A stretch of DNA of 25,180 bases from Chara braunii (GCA_003427395.1 BFEA01000012.1:6435083-6460262); one strand, 5' to 3'. Positions 1 through 10,355 are shown, counted from the first letter of the stretch. A program made the numbers and translations. Notes: generated by a model not told the origin, from the letters alone.

Positions 1-24
1 AGTGAGGGGATTCTGCAGACTGTT

Positions 25-85
25 GAGGGTTCAGCCTCCTGATGAGTCGGTGAAACTCCGACGAAACAGTTTGTCACAACCCCTC
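25..85 (+). ncRNA. Hammerhead-ribozyme-like motif
   Basis: The conserved core is complete: CTGATGA at 39-45, a 5-bp stem II (46-50 with 58-62) closed by a 7-base loop, GAA at 63-65, a very short stem III (A66-T74, C67-G73, A68-T72, 3-base loop) and the cleavage trinucleotide GTC ending at 75. A tiny stem III is typical of the hammerheads carried by Penelope-like retroelements and plant retrozymes. Stem I is imperfect: GAGGGTT (25-31) pairs with AACCCCTC (78-85) only with a bulge, and 32-38 opposite 76-77 are unpaired next to the core, where a helix is normally needed. I see the motif; self-cleavage is uncertain and this copy may be decayed. It would belong to an element running off the left edge or overrun by the LINE. 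Confidence 0.6.
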
Positions 86-140
86 GTTTGTTGTCTTCTT
101 CTCTCTCTCTGCCTACGGTTTACCGGGCAGTTCTGTTTGT

Positions 141-173
141 GACGATATATATGTATATAATGTATATATCGTC
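141..173. repeat. AT-rich inverted repeat
   Basis: GACGATATATA (141-151) is the exact reverse complement of TATATATCGTC (163-173), with an 11-base spacer. More alternating TA follows to about 191. It sits where the LINE 3' tail ends, so it may be simple-sequence DNA at the insertion site or part of an AT-type tail. Confidence 0.6.
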
Positions 174-186
174 ATGTATATACATA

Positions 187-773
187 TATATATTTTTTCA
201 ATCAAAGCATTCGTACCATTTCCAATAGAAACTCGAGGCCAGGGACCTCACAATTCAACCCGGGGTATCTGACAGCATCAACCAGCTTAGCTTACAGGCA
301 CAGGCCTGCGAAGAGGCACTCTTGTCCTCTTTCCATCTACTTGCCTGAATGGCTTCTAACTAATAAAATAAAATAAAAACCTACCTCCACTAGGGGTAAC
401 CACTTCTCTACAGCCGAGTCGACTCTCGCTTTTAGTACTGTTTTCACTCTTATAGGTGTTACACGGTAGAACTGAAATGTTAACCCTGTTCCGAACTGGA
501 CTTTGCTACTTCTGGGACTAGCACGGCCCAGAGGACTGCGTCCCAAACCTACCGGCCCTCTCTTAACGGCCCACTGCGGCCCTAATCAACCGAGTGCCCT
601 GGTTGTTCTACCCTGTGGGACTTAGATGCTACGTCCTCCCTGGACCCTTTTCTCACTCAGCGCCTAGCCATTCTGCTGTTCCTGCCCCCATCCATAATCC
701 ATCTGGAGATTGTAAGCCCACGACTGGAGTGAACAGCGGCCAGCCTATTTCCGCGGCCCCATGTGCGCAGAAA
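187..773 (-). other. Probable LINE 3' untranslated region
   Basis: Between the last in-frame stop of the ORF2 remnant (774-776) and the A-rich terminus near 190 there is no open frame with recognisable similarity. The single-frame minus-strand run at 337-546 has no domain signal and lacks the codon character of ORF2. I read the stretch as the LINE 3' UTR; its length of nearly 600 bases is long for an L1-type element, so part of it could be another insertion. Confidence 0.5.
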
Positions 774-3700
774 CTAGAGTTTCTGTTTCCTACTTCCCTT
801 CCAGGCTCTCGTTTTCCTCCTCCAATCAACTTTGATGGCGTGTTTCAGTCCAGCCTTGATCCTTTCCTTGATCTCTGCGTCTGACAAGGGACGTTTCTCG
901 AACCTTGCTCAATTTTTGTCCGCCCAAATAACTTCACAAATAATGTTCCCTACCACGTGGGCGATGTACCCCCATCCTTTCTTCCCTTGCATACCGTTGG
1001 GCAAAAAACCCAGCAGAACCCAGTGCTCATCCCATTCTAGTTTCCCCGCCCCATCTCTTTCCAGTGATTAGCCCACCACAACCAGACACGCTTAGAGGCC
1101 GGGCATTCCCACCAGAGATGCCTTGTGGACTCAAAGGGCCAGCGACACCTGGAGCAACCCAATTCCACTTCCGCTCCTCTACCTAGCAACCAGACTGCGG
1201 ACGGGGTTACCATCATGGACAACAACCACAAAATACTTACATGTTTCCCGTTAGGGAGAGCGCAGAGATTCTTCCAAACGAGCTCGAATTGCGCCGTTGT
1301 GACTGGACAGGAGCTACCCAAGACTGTCGCCCATCTTGATACTGCCACCTCGGATGGTCTTCTGGTCGGCCTGGTGGCCAGTTCGTATCCTGTTCTTGAG
1401 GTATATCCCGAGAGGTTAACTAGCTCCTCGTTTGCGTTCTCGGGCACCGGCCTGGCCCAGTTCCATGCCTGCGGGTCAATCTGGAGCTGTCTTAGTGACG
1501 CGGGACCTACCCAGAACAGTGTGAGTTGATTGCCCTGCTGCTTGATTTTTACTATCCTGGCTTGAGGAGGATTCGCCCAGCTTTGAATCGTCTGCTCCCC
1601 TAATTTCGTCAGTAGGTTCGTGTGTTTCTCGCAGGTCCATTCTTCCACCACCCTTGCAGTGATCTCTTTCGTTTTCCATACCACATCTCCCTCTCCCCTC
1701 CTGTCAGCGATGTACCATGTGCTCACAGGGTCTACGCCTTCTGGTCCTAGGATGTCAAGCCAGTCCTGAGGGATGGCCTCCCTGATGTAGTGCCAATTCT
1801 CTTCCACTCTTCTCAGGCCCTGAAGGTTGGTTTTGATGGCGTCTCGTGATTCCCAATTGCCCAACAGTGGAGCCCACAGGTCTCGTATCCGTGATACTCC
1901 TTTTCTCAGCCACGCCAGTCCAAAGGAAGATGCTGAGCCATCTGCGAGGAAGGGGCGGCCCTCTTGGGTGAGTATGTTTGGATTCTCGAAAAGTTGCTGG
2001 GCTAGGACTTCCTCTTTCGTGCGTGGCATAGTTGGAACATCCGGGGGAAGGTCTCTCCAGGCTCTCATGATAGCTCTCCAAAACTTAGACTTTAGGCGTT
2101 TCCTTCTGAATGATTCCATAAAGAAGCAAACCCAAACGTCTTCTGGTCTGCTTAACCCCCATTCCCTCATCAGCAGTCTTTAAGCTAGACCTACCCAGTC
2201 TTCTTTCAAGTCCGCCATTGCCACTTTACACAGCCAGCTTCTCGGCTGTGCTTTATTCTTCCTTGCAGGGTCCCACATTCCAAGACCTCCCTCCGGGCGT
2301 GGGAACGTGATCAGTTCCCATGCCACCTTGGTAATGAAACCTTCCTCCTTCTTGGATCTCGGTTTCCAGAGAAAATGGGCCACCAGCCGCCGTACTACAG
2401 CTAAGACTCCTTCCGGGATTTCCCTGGTCATACTAACGAACCAGAGGATTGAGAACAAGGCGACGTTGGCTACCAAGGCCCGACCAATCAATGAGAGGTG
2501 CCAGGCTGAGCCCCACAGATTCAACCTTGCTGCTATCCTGCATTGGAGAAGGGTTCCTTGCGCGGAAGCTTCCACCTGGAGACTCACCAAGACTCCCGGG
2601 AATCTTTACTCCTCTCCCTCTGCAATTCTCTTCATACCCCACTCAAATTTTAGTTCGAACTGTCTTGGCAGGAAATATGTGGATTTGGACCAATTCATTG
2701 ACGCCTTGGATAGAGTGGAATACTCGATCATCGTTTCCTTCAGCGCTATCAAGGCCGGTACCGTGTTCTCGGAGACTGTGAAGAGATCGTCTTCTAGGGC
2801 TTTCACCCTGCACTCCTTTGAATCGTTCAGGGACAGCCCATGAATTAGTGGGTGTTGCCTTATACGATAAAGCAGCACCTCCATCTGGAGGACAAACAAC
2901 AGGGGTGCTAGCGGGCAACCTTGACACAGTGATCTTGTCAGTTTGAACGGGGCTTATAGAAAACCGTTGATCATGACCGTTGAGGTTGATAGTGTATACA
3001 AGGCCACTACCCATTTGCAGAAGCTCTCCCCAAACCCCATGTGCCTTAGTGTAGTCATGACGAAGGTCCATCCCACCTTGTCGTAGGCCTTCTCTAAGTC
3101 GATCAGGAGGACCGCTGTGTCAAGCTGCTCTGCTTGTACTACCTCAAGGACTTCAACCGCCGTTGCAATGTTGTTGAAGATTGACCTCCCTTGGACAAAA
3201 GCCCCTTGGTCTTTTTCTACCAGCGCCGATAAGTACTGTCCCAGCCTCCTTGCAAGCGTCTTGGCCAAGATCTTGTAAGACACATTCAGGAGCGAGATTG
3301 GGCGCCAATTCCTCACCTCCGTCTTGTCGCCTTTTTTTAACAGAACCGAGATGACCCCATGCGTCATCATGCTCCCCAGTTTCCCCCCCGTTAGGACTCC
3401 ATTGTACAGTTCCACATGTGGCGGTCCAACCGTTTTCCAACATTTGGAGTAGAATTCCATTGTTAATCCATCCAGCCCTGGGGATTTACCTCTTACCATT
3501 GATCTCAGTGTCTGTGTGGTCTCCCCGAGCGTAATAGGTTTGTCCAAGTCCAGTCTTGCCGAGGTTGACATTTCTGCCCTTGTGTCTTGCCACAGGTCGG
3601 ACACCTCTCTGAGATCGGTGTAGACTCCGTCCTGGGGTCGACGAGTTGTATATGTTCGCATAGTTTAACATGCATGTCGTTGTGGCGTCCGCAGACGCTG

Positions 3701-4894
3701 TGTTGTCAAAGGGGTGCTTCAGCTCTACCATTTGATGGACTGAGCGACGCGGTAGTAGCTTCTGAAAAGTTTCCTTGTTCATCTTGTCGCTGGTTTCTAT
3801 GCCCTTTTCCTTGAGCAACTCCACCCATCTTCTTTCCTTATCCGCCTGTATGTTCTCCCACTCAGCCATCCGTCTCTCCCTTTCAACTGCCCAGGCCATC
3901 ATGATATCGGGTGCCCTCCCATTCTCTCCTCCGCTTCCTCTACTCGCCGTTTGCACTCTGATTCTTTCTTGTTCCTTGATCTGGCCAGGATCCTCGAACA
4001 GACATTGAGGATGCTTGAGATGATGGCAATGCCTCCATCCATCCATTCATCTGAAGCGGGGAAGAGGTGTTTCGCTTCTTCCCAGCTTTTCATGTGCTGC
4101 TCTACCCAATCCAGCAAACCCGGGTCCTCCAAATTCTGCGCATTCAACCTGAAGAAGCCTTTCCCACGTTCCACGCCAGACCGCAGCCTGACATCCGCCA
4201 CCACTGGTTTATGGTCCAAGAGCGGGTTGCAGAACTGTTGCACGACTGTGACTCCCTCCACGATCGGGCTGGCCACCATGAAGTAGTCCAGTCTTCTTCT
4301 GACCACTGTACCTCTCTCCCTCTGGATGTGTGATGTCCAAGTATAGCCTGGGGTCGTTTGGTGACAACAGTTTGAATGGGTCTGATAAGTTCAGCTCCAC
4401 TGCAAGTTCCATCAGTGCCTGGACATCCCTTCTCTCTGCGATGCGAGAGTCTGCTTTAGTGCTTCATCCTGGGATAGGTTCCGATCCCCTGCAATTACCA
4501 AGTTATCGATTTTTGGGATGTGCGACATCAGTCCCTTAAAAAACCTCGCCCGTTCGACTACGTTCGTGGGCGCATAGACCGTCATCACTACCCAGTCTTC
4601 CTCCCGTGCTAGCAGTCTGACCCACTGCCTCTGCATCTACTAGCCTCATCTGCAGGTCCCGATGCAGCAATATCCCTACCCGTCCCTTGTCCCTTGCGCC
4701 GGGGCCCATATCTGTGGGCCGTCCCACCAGGTCCCCAAATTCGCCAACTTTTCCTCATCCAGTTTGGATTCTCGGATTAGTAAGCAATTGACCTTTCGGT
4801 CGTGCATCCAACTTTTAACTCTCCTCCTCTTCTGTCTACCTCCAGTGTCACCTAGCCCCTGCAAATTCCATGTAGCTACTTTGAGCTTATCCAT
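774..4894 (-). pseudogene. LINE ORF2: endonuclease-reverse transcriptase, broken
   Basis: ORF2 would nick target DNA and copy the element RNA into the nick. The start chosen is the ATG at 4894, just after the ORF1 stop, giving MDKLKVATWN. Endonuclease landmarks in successive frames: N in ATWNLQGLG, E in RESKL, GDRN where families usually have GDFN (about 4500), and DH in LDHKPV (about 4210). Reverse transcriptase landmarks at 2780-3490: KSPGLDGLTMEFY, NWRPISLLN, DQGAFVQGRSI, LIDLEKAYDKV, and CQGCPLAPLLFVL. The catalytic box reads ALEDD (2786-2794) instead of F/YADD. The thumb WHLSLIGRALVAN lies near 2480. A zf-RVT-like end (CSRC ... STRHLWWEC) lies at 1103-1156. Frames change or stop at least nine times, including a stop at 2180. 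A further shift after 1037 leads to a C-terminal remnant (WVLLGFLPNG) that ends at the TAG 774-776. Reconstructed length, about 1,370 codons, matches plant L1 ORF2. Confidence 0.9.
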
Positions 4895-4904
4895 TAATTT
4901 GCTG

Positions 4905-7743
4905 TTATGCCGCTTGATTTTGGATGCGGATGAATTGTCCTTGTTCGTTGTGCGCTCCCTGCTGCTGTTCAACTTCCTCCGCCCTACCTGGCGTTGAGAG
5001 GGCTTGTGCCATGAACTGTGATCTTAAGCTGCCCCTCAAACTGCCCCTCGAGGAGCCTGTATGCGAGCGTGTAGCCCAGTCTCTTGTTAGACTGTCCGCC
5101 ATAAACTCTGACTGGAGTGTTTCCTCCGCTGGCAGCTTCTCGTTCAGCGACAGTAATATCAGTGCGCTGATGTTATGTAGCACTGAAATCTGGGCCAATT
5201 CATGGGAACTCCTCTCTCTTACCACGTCCGTGTGGTACCATTTGACCCCAGACTTCGTCAGAGTCTCAGCATACTCCGGTGGGATTCTTGCGTCCAACAA
5301 CTGAAAGTAAAATTTGATGAAGCCGTGTGTAGTCTCACAGGTGATATTTATCATGGCAGAGCTCGGAATGATTCTAACAGGCACGTGCTCCCCATACAGG
5401 TTTCTGGTAATCCGCAGGATTGTTGAGGGTGCTGGGGCCCTATCCGTCTTTTCAGATGGGATACATGGCCTGCCCTCACTGTTCGTGAGGGCCAGAAAGT
5501 AGGTACCGTCTATAGCTTTCGTGCACATCAGAGGCACTACTCTCCTTTCAACAGTTTCTACCTGCCGACTGTGCACCACCTCCGAGCGCCTGCTTCGGTC
5601 TACACCGTGCCTCCGGGCCTGTGTCTGTGCCTCCCCTCCAACTCTTTGTACCCCTGAGTGGGCGGAGCTTTCCATTGAGGATCTCGAACATTCTCGACTC
5701 AGCCGCTCCTCCTCCGCTTCGCTGCCCATTCTGACGCAGGATTGAGATGTCACTGAAGTTTTGGAAAGCTCTCCTTGCGGTAAGTTTCCATACTCCTCAA
5801 CCTCTCCTCCCTTTCCGCCCTCTCTGTCGCCCCCTGTTTGGCCCGCTGGGACTATAGAGACTGCTCCTCCTGCAACCTCGTCTGCCCACCTCGTATCGAA
5901 GGCTCGCCTGTTGGGGCGGCCTTCGACCTCCTGTCCCGTGAGCTCGTCTTCTTGTTTCCTCTTCAACCCACGCCCGCCAGGAAGTGCCGTTTCTTCTTCT
6001 CTTGACCAGCACAGTCTGGAGCTCTGCACTGCAACCACCCAGTCTGTCCTGGCTGTCTAAAACCTTCTGCACCCTGCTGTTGCTGTGCCACCGACCCCCA
6101 ATCGAAATTAGCCGTCGGATATCTAGGCTGGGGATACTCTGGTGCCACCCACTGCGGGTAGTGCTGCATCGGAGGAGCGAAGGCAGAGTTGGTGATTTCT
6201 TCATGGAGCTCGTGTTGGTACTCGGGTTGCTGTCTGAGTGCTGCCATCAATGGCTGACTGGCGCATACTTGCGATCTCCGTTGATCTTGATGCAGATACA
6301 GATGTTCCCTCCATTCTATTTCTCTGTTCCCCACCTCTATCGCGGTTTCTTCTGGGATTGGTCCGGTTGACCATCCTCTTCTACCACCCCAACGAGCCGA
6401 CGTAGCCTGAGTAGGGTGGAGCTCTCGATGACCTGTACTACCCTGCGGTCCGACTGATGGGCTCTCTCTGATTGGCCTCTGATGTTGGCTGGCGGGTCTT
6501 GCCCCAGGTTCCGTTCTTCTGTTGACGTCCCGTCTTACGTGCATATTCTCGCTGCGTGGCCTGTCCTTGTTTGAAGGGTGGCTCGCCTGGCTTGGAGCTC
6601 TGTCTGTTGGGCCCTGACGTTGTGCTCCATGTACTTCGTTTATACTGGGACCTCTCTCATTAGACGGGCCCGGCTCTTCCACCCGTCTGGCTCCTCGAGA
6701 CCAGTCTGCCGTTTCTTCCCCCTTGGCATTCTGATCCCTGCTGTTCAGGTGTTGCCGGAACCGTACTTGATGCCCCCCTGCCCTTGTTCCTCTTTCGTTC
6801 CCCCTCCCTTCCTGATTTCGATTCCTTGGGCAGTTTTCCTCTGTATGGTAGTACCACCTGCACTTTCTGCACCAGTCCGTGTAGGGAGTTGCTATTTCAA
6901 CCTTCCACTTGCCTCCTTTCGGGGATTCAATGACCAGCTCGTCCTCTACATAAAACCGTGCTCCTGGATGTAGATCCAACTTGACATTCATCAATTTCGG
7001 TCTTGTCCTGTCATACTCTGACGGGTGCATCTCCAATACTTCCCGAACATGCTGCTCACTGCACTATGGAGATAATAGCATGCGTCCAATGGGATTCGCA
7101 GTGCCATTATCCAAGAATTGGTCTCTGCCTCCTGCAGTTTCAGTTCTCGGAGCTCCTGCTTTGACATCCAAGGCTTGAATGCCGTTATGTATTCGTTAGG
7201 ACCCAACTTAAGTTCTCTAGATCTCAGCAGCCAGGCTGCCACTTCCTTGGCTTTAGCTACGTATGAAGCCACATTTTGCCCCTCAAATCTGATTTTGCCT
7301 CTACCTGATTCTGGGTTGAAAATCCTTTGTGACATCCATCCATCCTCCTGAGCTCTTATCAGGTCCTCCTTGACCTGTCTTGATAGATGCCTTGCTTCTT
7401 CTTGGAACACTATTATAACCGTGCGTTCTTTCAACCAACTTTCTTTGATGTTGTCAATCTCCTCGTGAACTACGAAACGTTTCTCTTGCTCATCCTCTAC
7501 GACTTCACCTAGATCCAGTCCATCCGGGCAGATGCCCTCGTCGTAGCACCTTTCCACTGACGCTCGTACTCTGTCTGCTGCCTCCTGGGGATCGCTCTGT
7601 CTGATTGGCGGTCTGCCCGCTTCATTGGCTGCTGTTCTTCGATCTCTTTCCGCTTGCTGATAACTGATTGTCCTCATCGCTGGTGGAGTGTATCTGCCAG
7701 TTGCTCCTGGCTGGGCCATTCCCGTCCTCCAATCTGGTTCCAT
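4905..7743 (-). pseudogene. LINE ORF1: nucleic-acid-binding protein, broken
   Basis: ORF1 proteins of L1-type elements coat the element RNA. The first ATG of the frame is at 7743 (MEPDWRTGMA). The N-terminal third has the layout of the plant DUF4283-type ORF1 (TVIIVFQEE, then AFKPWM and a stretch before the knuckle). A one-base shift near 7043 moves to the next frame, which carries a canonical CX2CX4HX4C zinc knuckle (CRKCRWYYHTEENC) at 6830-6871. A long low-complexity region rich in R, Q, P and E follows. A second shift near 5990 leads to a C-terminal segment of about 200 residues (roughly 4905-5560) with a folded-looking composition and no domain I recognise. The total, about 945 codons, is much longer than usual for L1 ORF1. 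The end overlaps the alternative ORF2 start at 4972. Confidence 0.8.
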
Positions 7744-8128
7744 TTGCACCGACCTGTTTAGGGGTCGCAAGGAGGGCTCCGGGATACTAGACGACCACGG
7801 AGTGTGCTGTGCCTTCGTGCTAAAGGGAACAACTTTCGCCTAAGTGCTGAGCAACAGCAGCCTGGGGGAGTGGAGTAGATCGTGGTATTGGCTCTTCCGT
7901 GGATAGCGGTAACTTGATCAAGCCCAGTGTTGTACATGGGGGTTAGATTACGATTCAAACCACCAACTGCTCGAACCTGTTAGCTACTTCCTCCCTGCTG
8001 AACCCGGTTCCTGTCTTCCCGCTCAGTATTTCAATCCTCTCGTCCTTGTTACTTTGTTGGCGAGGACTTCCTCTTCTTTCTCTTTCGAGAGGATTTCTCT
8101 CTTGTTCTCTCTCGTTCTCTATCACCTG

Positions 8129-8221
<93 letters not shown>

Positions 8222-8298
8222 TCCNCCTCTCTCACTCTCTTCCTCTCTTCCTCCCTTCCTCTCTCTCCCACTCCACTTCTCTCTCTTTTCCAGTGTGT
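7744..8298 (-). other. Probable LINE leader, no gene
   Basis: Upstream of the ORF1 ATG I see no supported coding sequence on either strand. Open frames at 7955-8387 arise from the CT/GA repeat, which reads as Arg-Glu or Ser-Leu runs. The stretch is probably 5' leader of the LINE, but the element boundary is not visible. Confidence 0.4.
8131..8219. repeat. (CT)n microsatellite
   Basis: An almost perfect CT dinucleotide tract of about 85 bases, continued by an impure CT-rich run to about 8290. The only ambiguous base of the window (N at 8225) lies just after it, suggesting an unresolved repeat length in the assembly. Confidence 0.95.
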
Positions 8299-8602
8299 CC
8301 TTTAACGTGACCAGTACAGTCGCTTCGTTCTGCACGTCTTATGATAATTACCTCTGTAACAATAGTGTGAATTGGCAGGTTGTATGACTTGTGAATAATC
8401 GAGGTCGGAGTGCATCTACGAGGCGCACGGACCTTGTATTCCGACCGTCCGTACCTGATTACTACTCCTTTATCGTGACCAGTACAAGTGCTTCGTTCTT
8501 CTCATACTATGATAATTACCACAGTAAAAAGCATCGTGAACTGGCAGATTGAGTGACTTTGTGAGTAACCGTGGTCAGAGTGTGTCTACGAGGTGCTGGT
8601 GT
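8299..8602. repeat. Two-copy degenerate tandem repeat, period 168 bp
   Basis: The segment starting at 8299 (CCTTTAACGTGACCAGTACA) recurs from 8467 (CCTTTATCGTGACCAGTACA). Matching blocks then follow in the same order: GCTTCGTTCT, ATGATAATTACC, GTGAA-TGGCAG, TGACTT-GTGA, and TCTACGAGG. Copies run about 8299-8434 and 8467-8602 and differ by substitutions and small indels. No third copy is recognisable. The position upstream of the LINE coding region would fit repeated promoter or leader units, but they could also be unrelated satellite-like DNA. Confidence 0.75.
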
Positions 8603-8604
8603 GA

Positions 8605-9269
8605 GATTAAATCCTTGTTCTCCAGTAGACAGACCCCGACTTTCCCCTACCGTGAGACATTGGATACTTCCACTCCGCTCGTGGCGAGTGATAGTTGCCT
8701 CGATGAGTAATGCGAGGATCGGCCCATTCATGCGAGAGTTCGGACTGACAATCGGATAGTGCATACTCCAAAACTTCCTTCGTTCGGAGCTGTGTAAACC
8801 GTCCGTTGCCAGATTAGGGTATCAGGATTGCTCCACGAGATCGCATGGTCCCATTGCCATGTCCACCCTTCCCATCCTCATACCTAACTTCTACTCTCCA
8901 TACTTCAGCGCTAATGAAGAAGGGAGGTCGTTTGAAGCTGTTCTTCCATTGCTCGGCTTAGTTTAGTGCTGAGGTATCGGCTATGGAGAGTATCCTACCC
9001 TACTGAGGCTATGGACTGTTCTGGGAGTACAATGCATCCAGGCGAAGCCTACGTCCGCGAGGTGGGACGAGCATGACTCCCGGCCTGATCCTCGTCTCGG
9101 CGGCGAGGGTTTCAGGAGAACAGCGCTACGCGCGGTGAAAACGTGTAGCGGCGCAGTTACTGGAGCGCTACCGCTATTCGCCCGGTACCAGCGCTCCAAG
9201 GCGCGCAGTTCTCGAGTCACCCAGATCGGCTTTCTGCTCTATTCCCTGTATAATAATTTATTATATGTA
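8605..9269. other. Intergenic stretch without recognisable feature
   Basis: Neither strand has a frame with similarity I recognise. A GC-richer patch with many CG dinucleotides lies at about 9040-9220, giving a 79-codon minus-strand run (8981-9220) without domain signal. I checked it for tRNA-like boxes and saw none. Confidence 0.5.
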
Positions 9270-9548
9270 CCAATTTTTTCAGTTTTTGACTTTTAACTCA
9301 AGTTTGGTTAGGAATTTGGACATGACTGAGAGGCAAAAGTGGTTTGTATCGTCATTCTGCATAACATAATTTTTTTTGAAAATTTTCAGGATTTTTTTGG
9401 TTTTTTGTTTTTTACGGTCCGGACATTTCTGGACCTGTTCACTGGTCCGGACCATCAGGAACCATGCATGTCCAGAGGTGCGGACGGCCGGACCGGACCG
9501 GACATGCGTCTGGTCCCCAGACATGAGCTGTCAGGTCCGGGTCCGGTG
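9270..9548 (+). repeat. AT-rich repeat followed by GGTCCGG palindrome cluster
   Basis: Bases 9275-9435 align in the same orientation with 10105-10260, inside the TA-flanked element. Shared blocks in order: CAAGTTT, AGGAATT, a GAC-containing block, CAAAAGT-GGT, ATTCTG-A-AACATA, a T8 run, then GATTTT-rich sequence. By eye identity is around two thirds. After the AT-rich part come GGTCCGGAC (from 9416), GGTCCGGACC (from 9444), CCGGACCGGACCGG (from 9488) and GGTCCGGGTCCGG at the right end. This is probably a relic of a non-autonomous element related to the one at 9864-10355, but I could not define its left end. Confidence 0.55.
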
Positions 9549-9863
9549 TAGCCATGGTTCAAAGTACAGTCTCGAATGTCTAATAGGTTGCAGAGTTGGG
9601 GCTATGGTGATAGATTACTTTGACTTCGAGCTGAAACCAATAGAAGGGAAGTACAATGCCGTAGCTGGTGCATTGTCCAGAAGAGCACATTTCTTTGGAG
9701 TAAGTGCTACTTACTTAGATCCAGGAACAGAATTGCTGAAGAACATTAGAAATGTCTATGGGCCAGATCCAATCTATAGAAAAGTTACAGCTGAGGTAAA
9801 AAAAGAGACCACATGAATGGCCGGAGTATAGGATCTCAGACGGATTGCTGTTTCTCACAGCTA

Positions 9864-10355
9864 CCATCTTCACCCGAAAATAACGCCCGGGCGTTATACT
9901 CAACTTACCCTAAAAAGATCAGATACTCACTTTTTTTCCTAACGGAGCGCCCCTCCCGAATAGAACACCCAGGTGTTGTATTTGAATGTTCCATGGGCAG
10001 AGTGCCTTATAGAGGTAGTTTACATGGGTTTTAAAGGGCGGGAAGGGGGGTATACATGAGTTTTAAAGGGGGTTGGAAAGGTTTTTTTGCTTCCAAGGGG
10101 TATGTTTCGGTTTGATTTATTTTTTTTTTCCCAAGTTTACGAGGAATTCTGAAGTGACCCTCAGACAAAAGTTGGTCGCATTGCAATTCTGAACAACATA
10201 TTTTTTTTACAGAATTTTTTGATTTTGTTTTTCGTGAATTTTGGGGCCGCACTGAAGTTGCCACCAATTTACCGAACATAACGCCCGGGCGTTATAAACG
10301 AATATAATGCCTGGCGCGTATACAACGCCTGGGCATAATTTTCGGGTGAGGATGG
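9864..10355. mobile_element. TA-flanked inverted-repeat element (MITE-like)
   Basis: The first 35 bases (from CCATCTTCACCCGAAAAT) match the reverse complement of the last 35 (CCATCCTCACCCGAAAAT) at 30 positions. Each end is preceded or followed by TA (9862-9863 and 10356-10357). It lies inside a gypsy relic; removing the element and one TA joins the two relic halves in the same reading frame, so the ends and a TA duplication are well supported. TA duplication is the habit of Tc1/mariner-type transposons, including Stowaway-like MITEs. It has no transposase. The 18-bp perfect palindrome ATAACGCCCGGGCGTTAT occurs at 9880-9897 and 10278-10295, with related variants at 9964-9977, about 10304-10320 and 10321-10336. 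Confidence 0.85.
10105..10260 (+). repeat. AT-rich repeat shared with 9275-9435
   Basis: Interior part of the TA-flanked element, aligned in the same orientation with the AT-rich part of the 9270-9548 repeat. It contains T10 and T8 runs and ends in GGGGCCGCACTG, opposite ACGGTCCGGAC in the other copy. Confidence 0.6.

Larger units (their letters stand above)
190..7743 (-). mobile_element. L1-like non-LTR retrotransposon (LINE), degenerate
   Basis: On the minus strand the order is ORF1 with CCHC zinc knuckle, then ORF2 with AP-type endonuclease, reverse transcriptase and C-terminal zinc-binding region, the layout of plant L1 elements. Reading the minus strand, the 3' end is taken at about 190, where the strand reads TTTGATTGAAAAAA and then runs into TA repeats, a plausible short A-tail. 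The 5' end is not defined: coding starts at 7743, but the leader may extend through the CT tract to about 8600. Both ORFs carry many frameshifts and stops, so this copy is inactive. I could not identify a target-site duplication. Confidence 0.88.

Noticed and set aside
594-1071. + strand open frames near the left end
   Set aside because: They lie antisense to the LINE 3' UTR and ORF2 tail and show no similarity.
1125-1529. + strand open frames of over 100 codons opposite LINE ORF2
   Set aside because: They are antisense shadows of the LINE coding sequence, which has clear homology on the minus strand.
7955-8387. Open frames of 83-126 codons on both strands
   Set aside because: They are translations of the CT/GA microsatellite (Arg-Glu or Ser-Leu runs).
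8981-9220. 79-codon minus-strand frame in a GC-rich patch
   Set aside because: GC-rich DNA lacks stop codons by chance; no motif.
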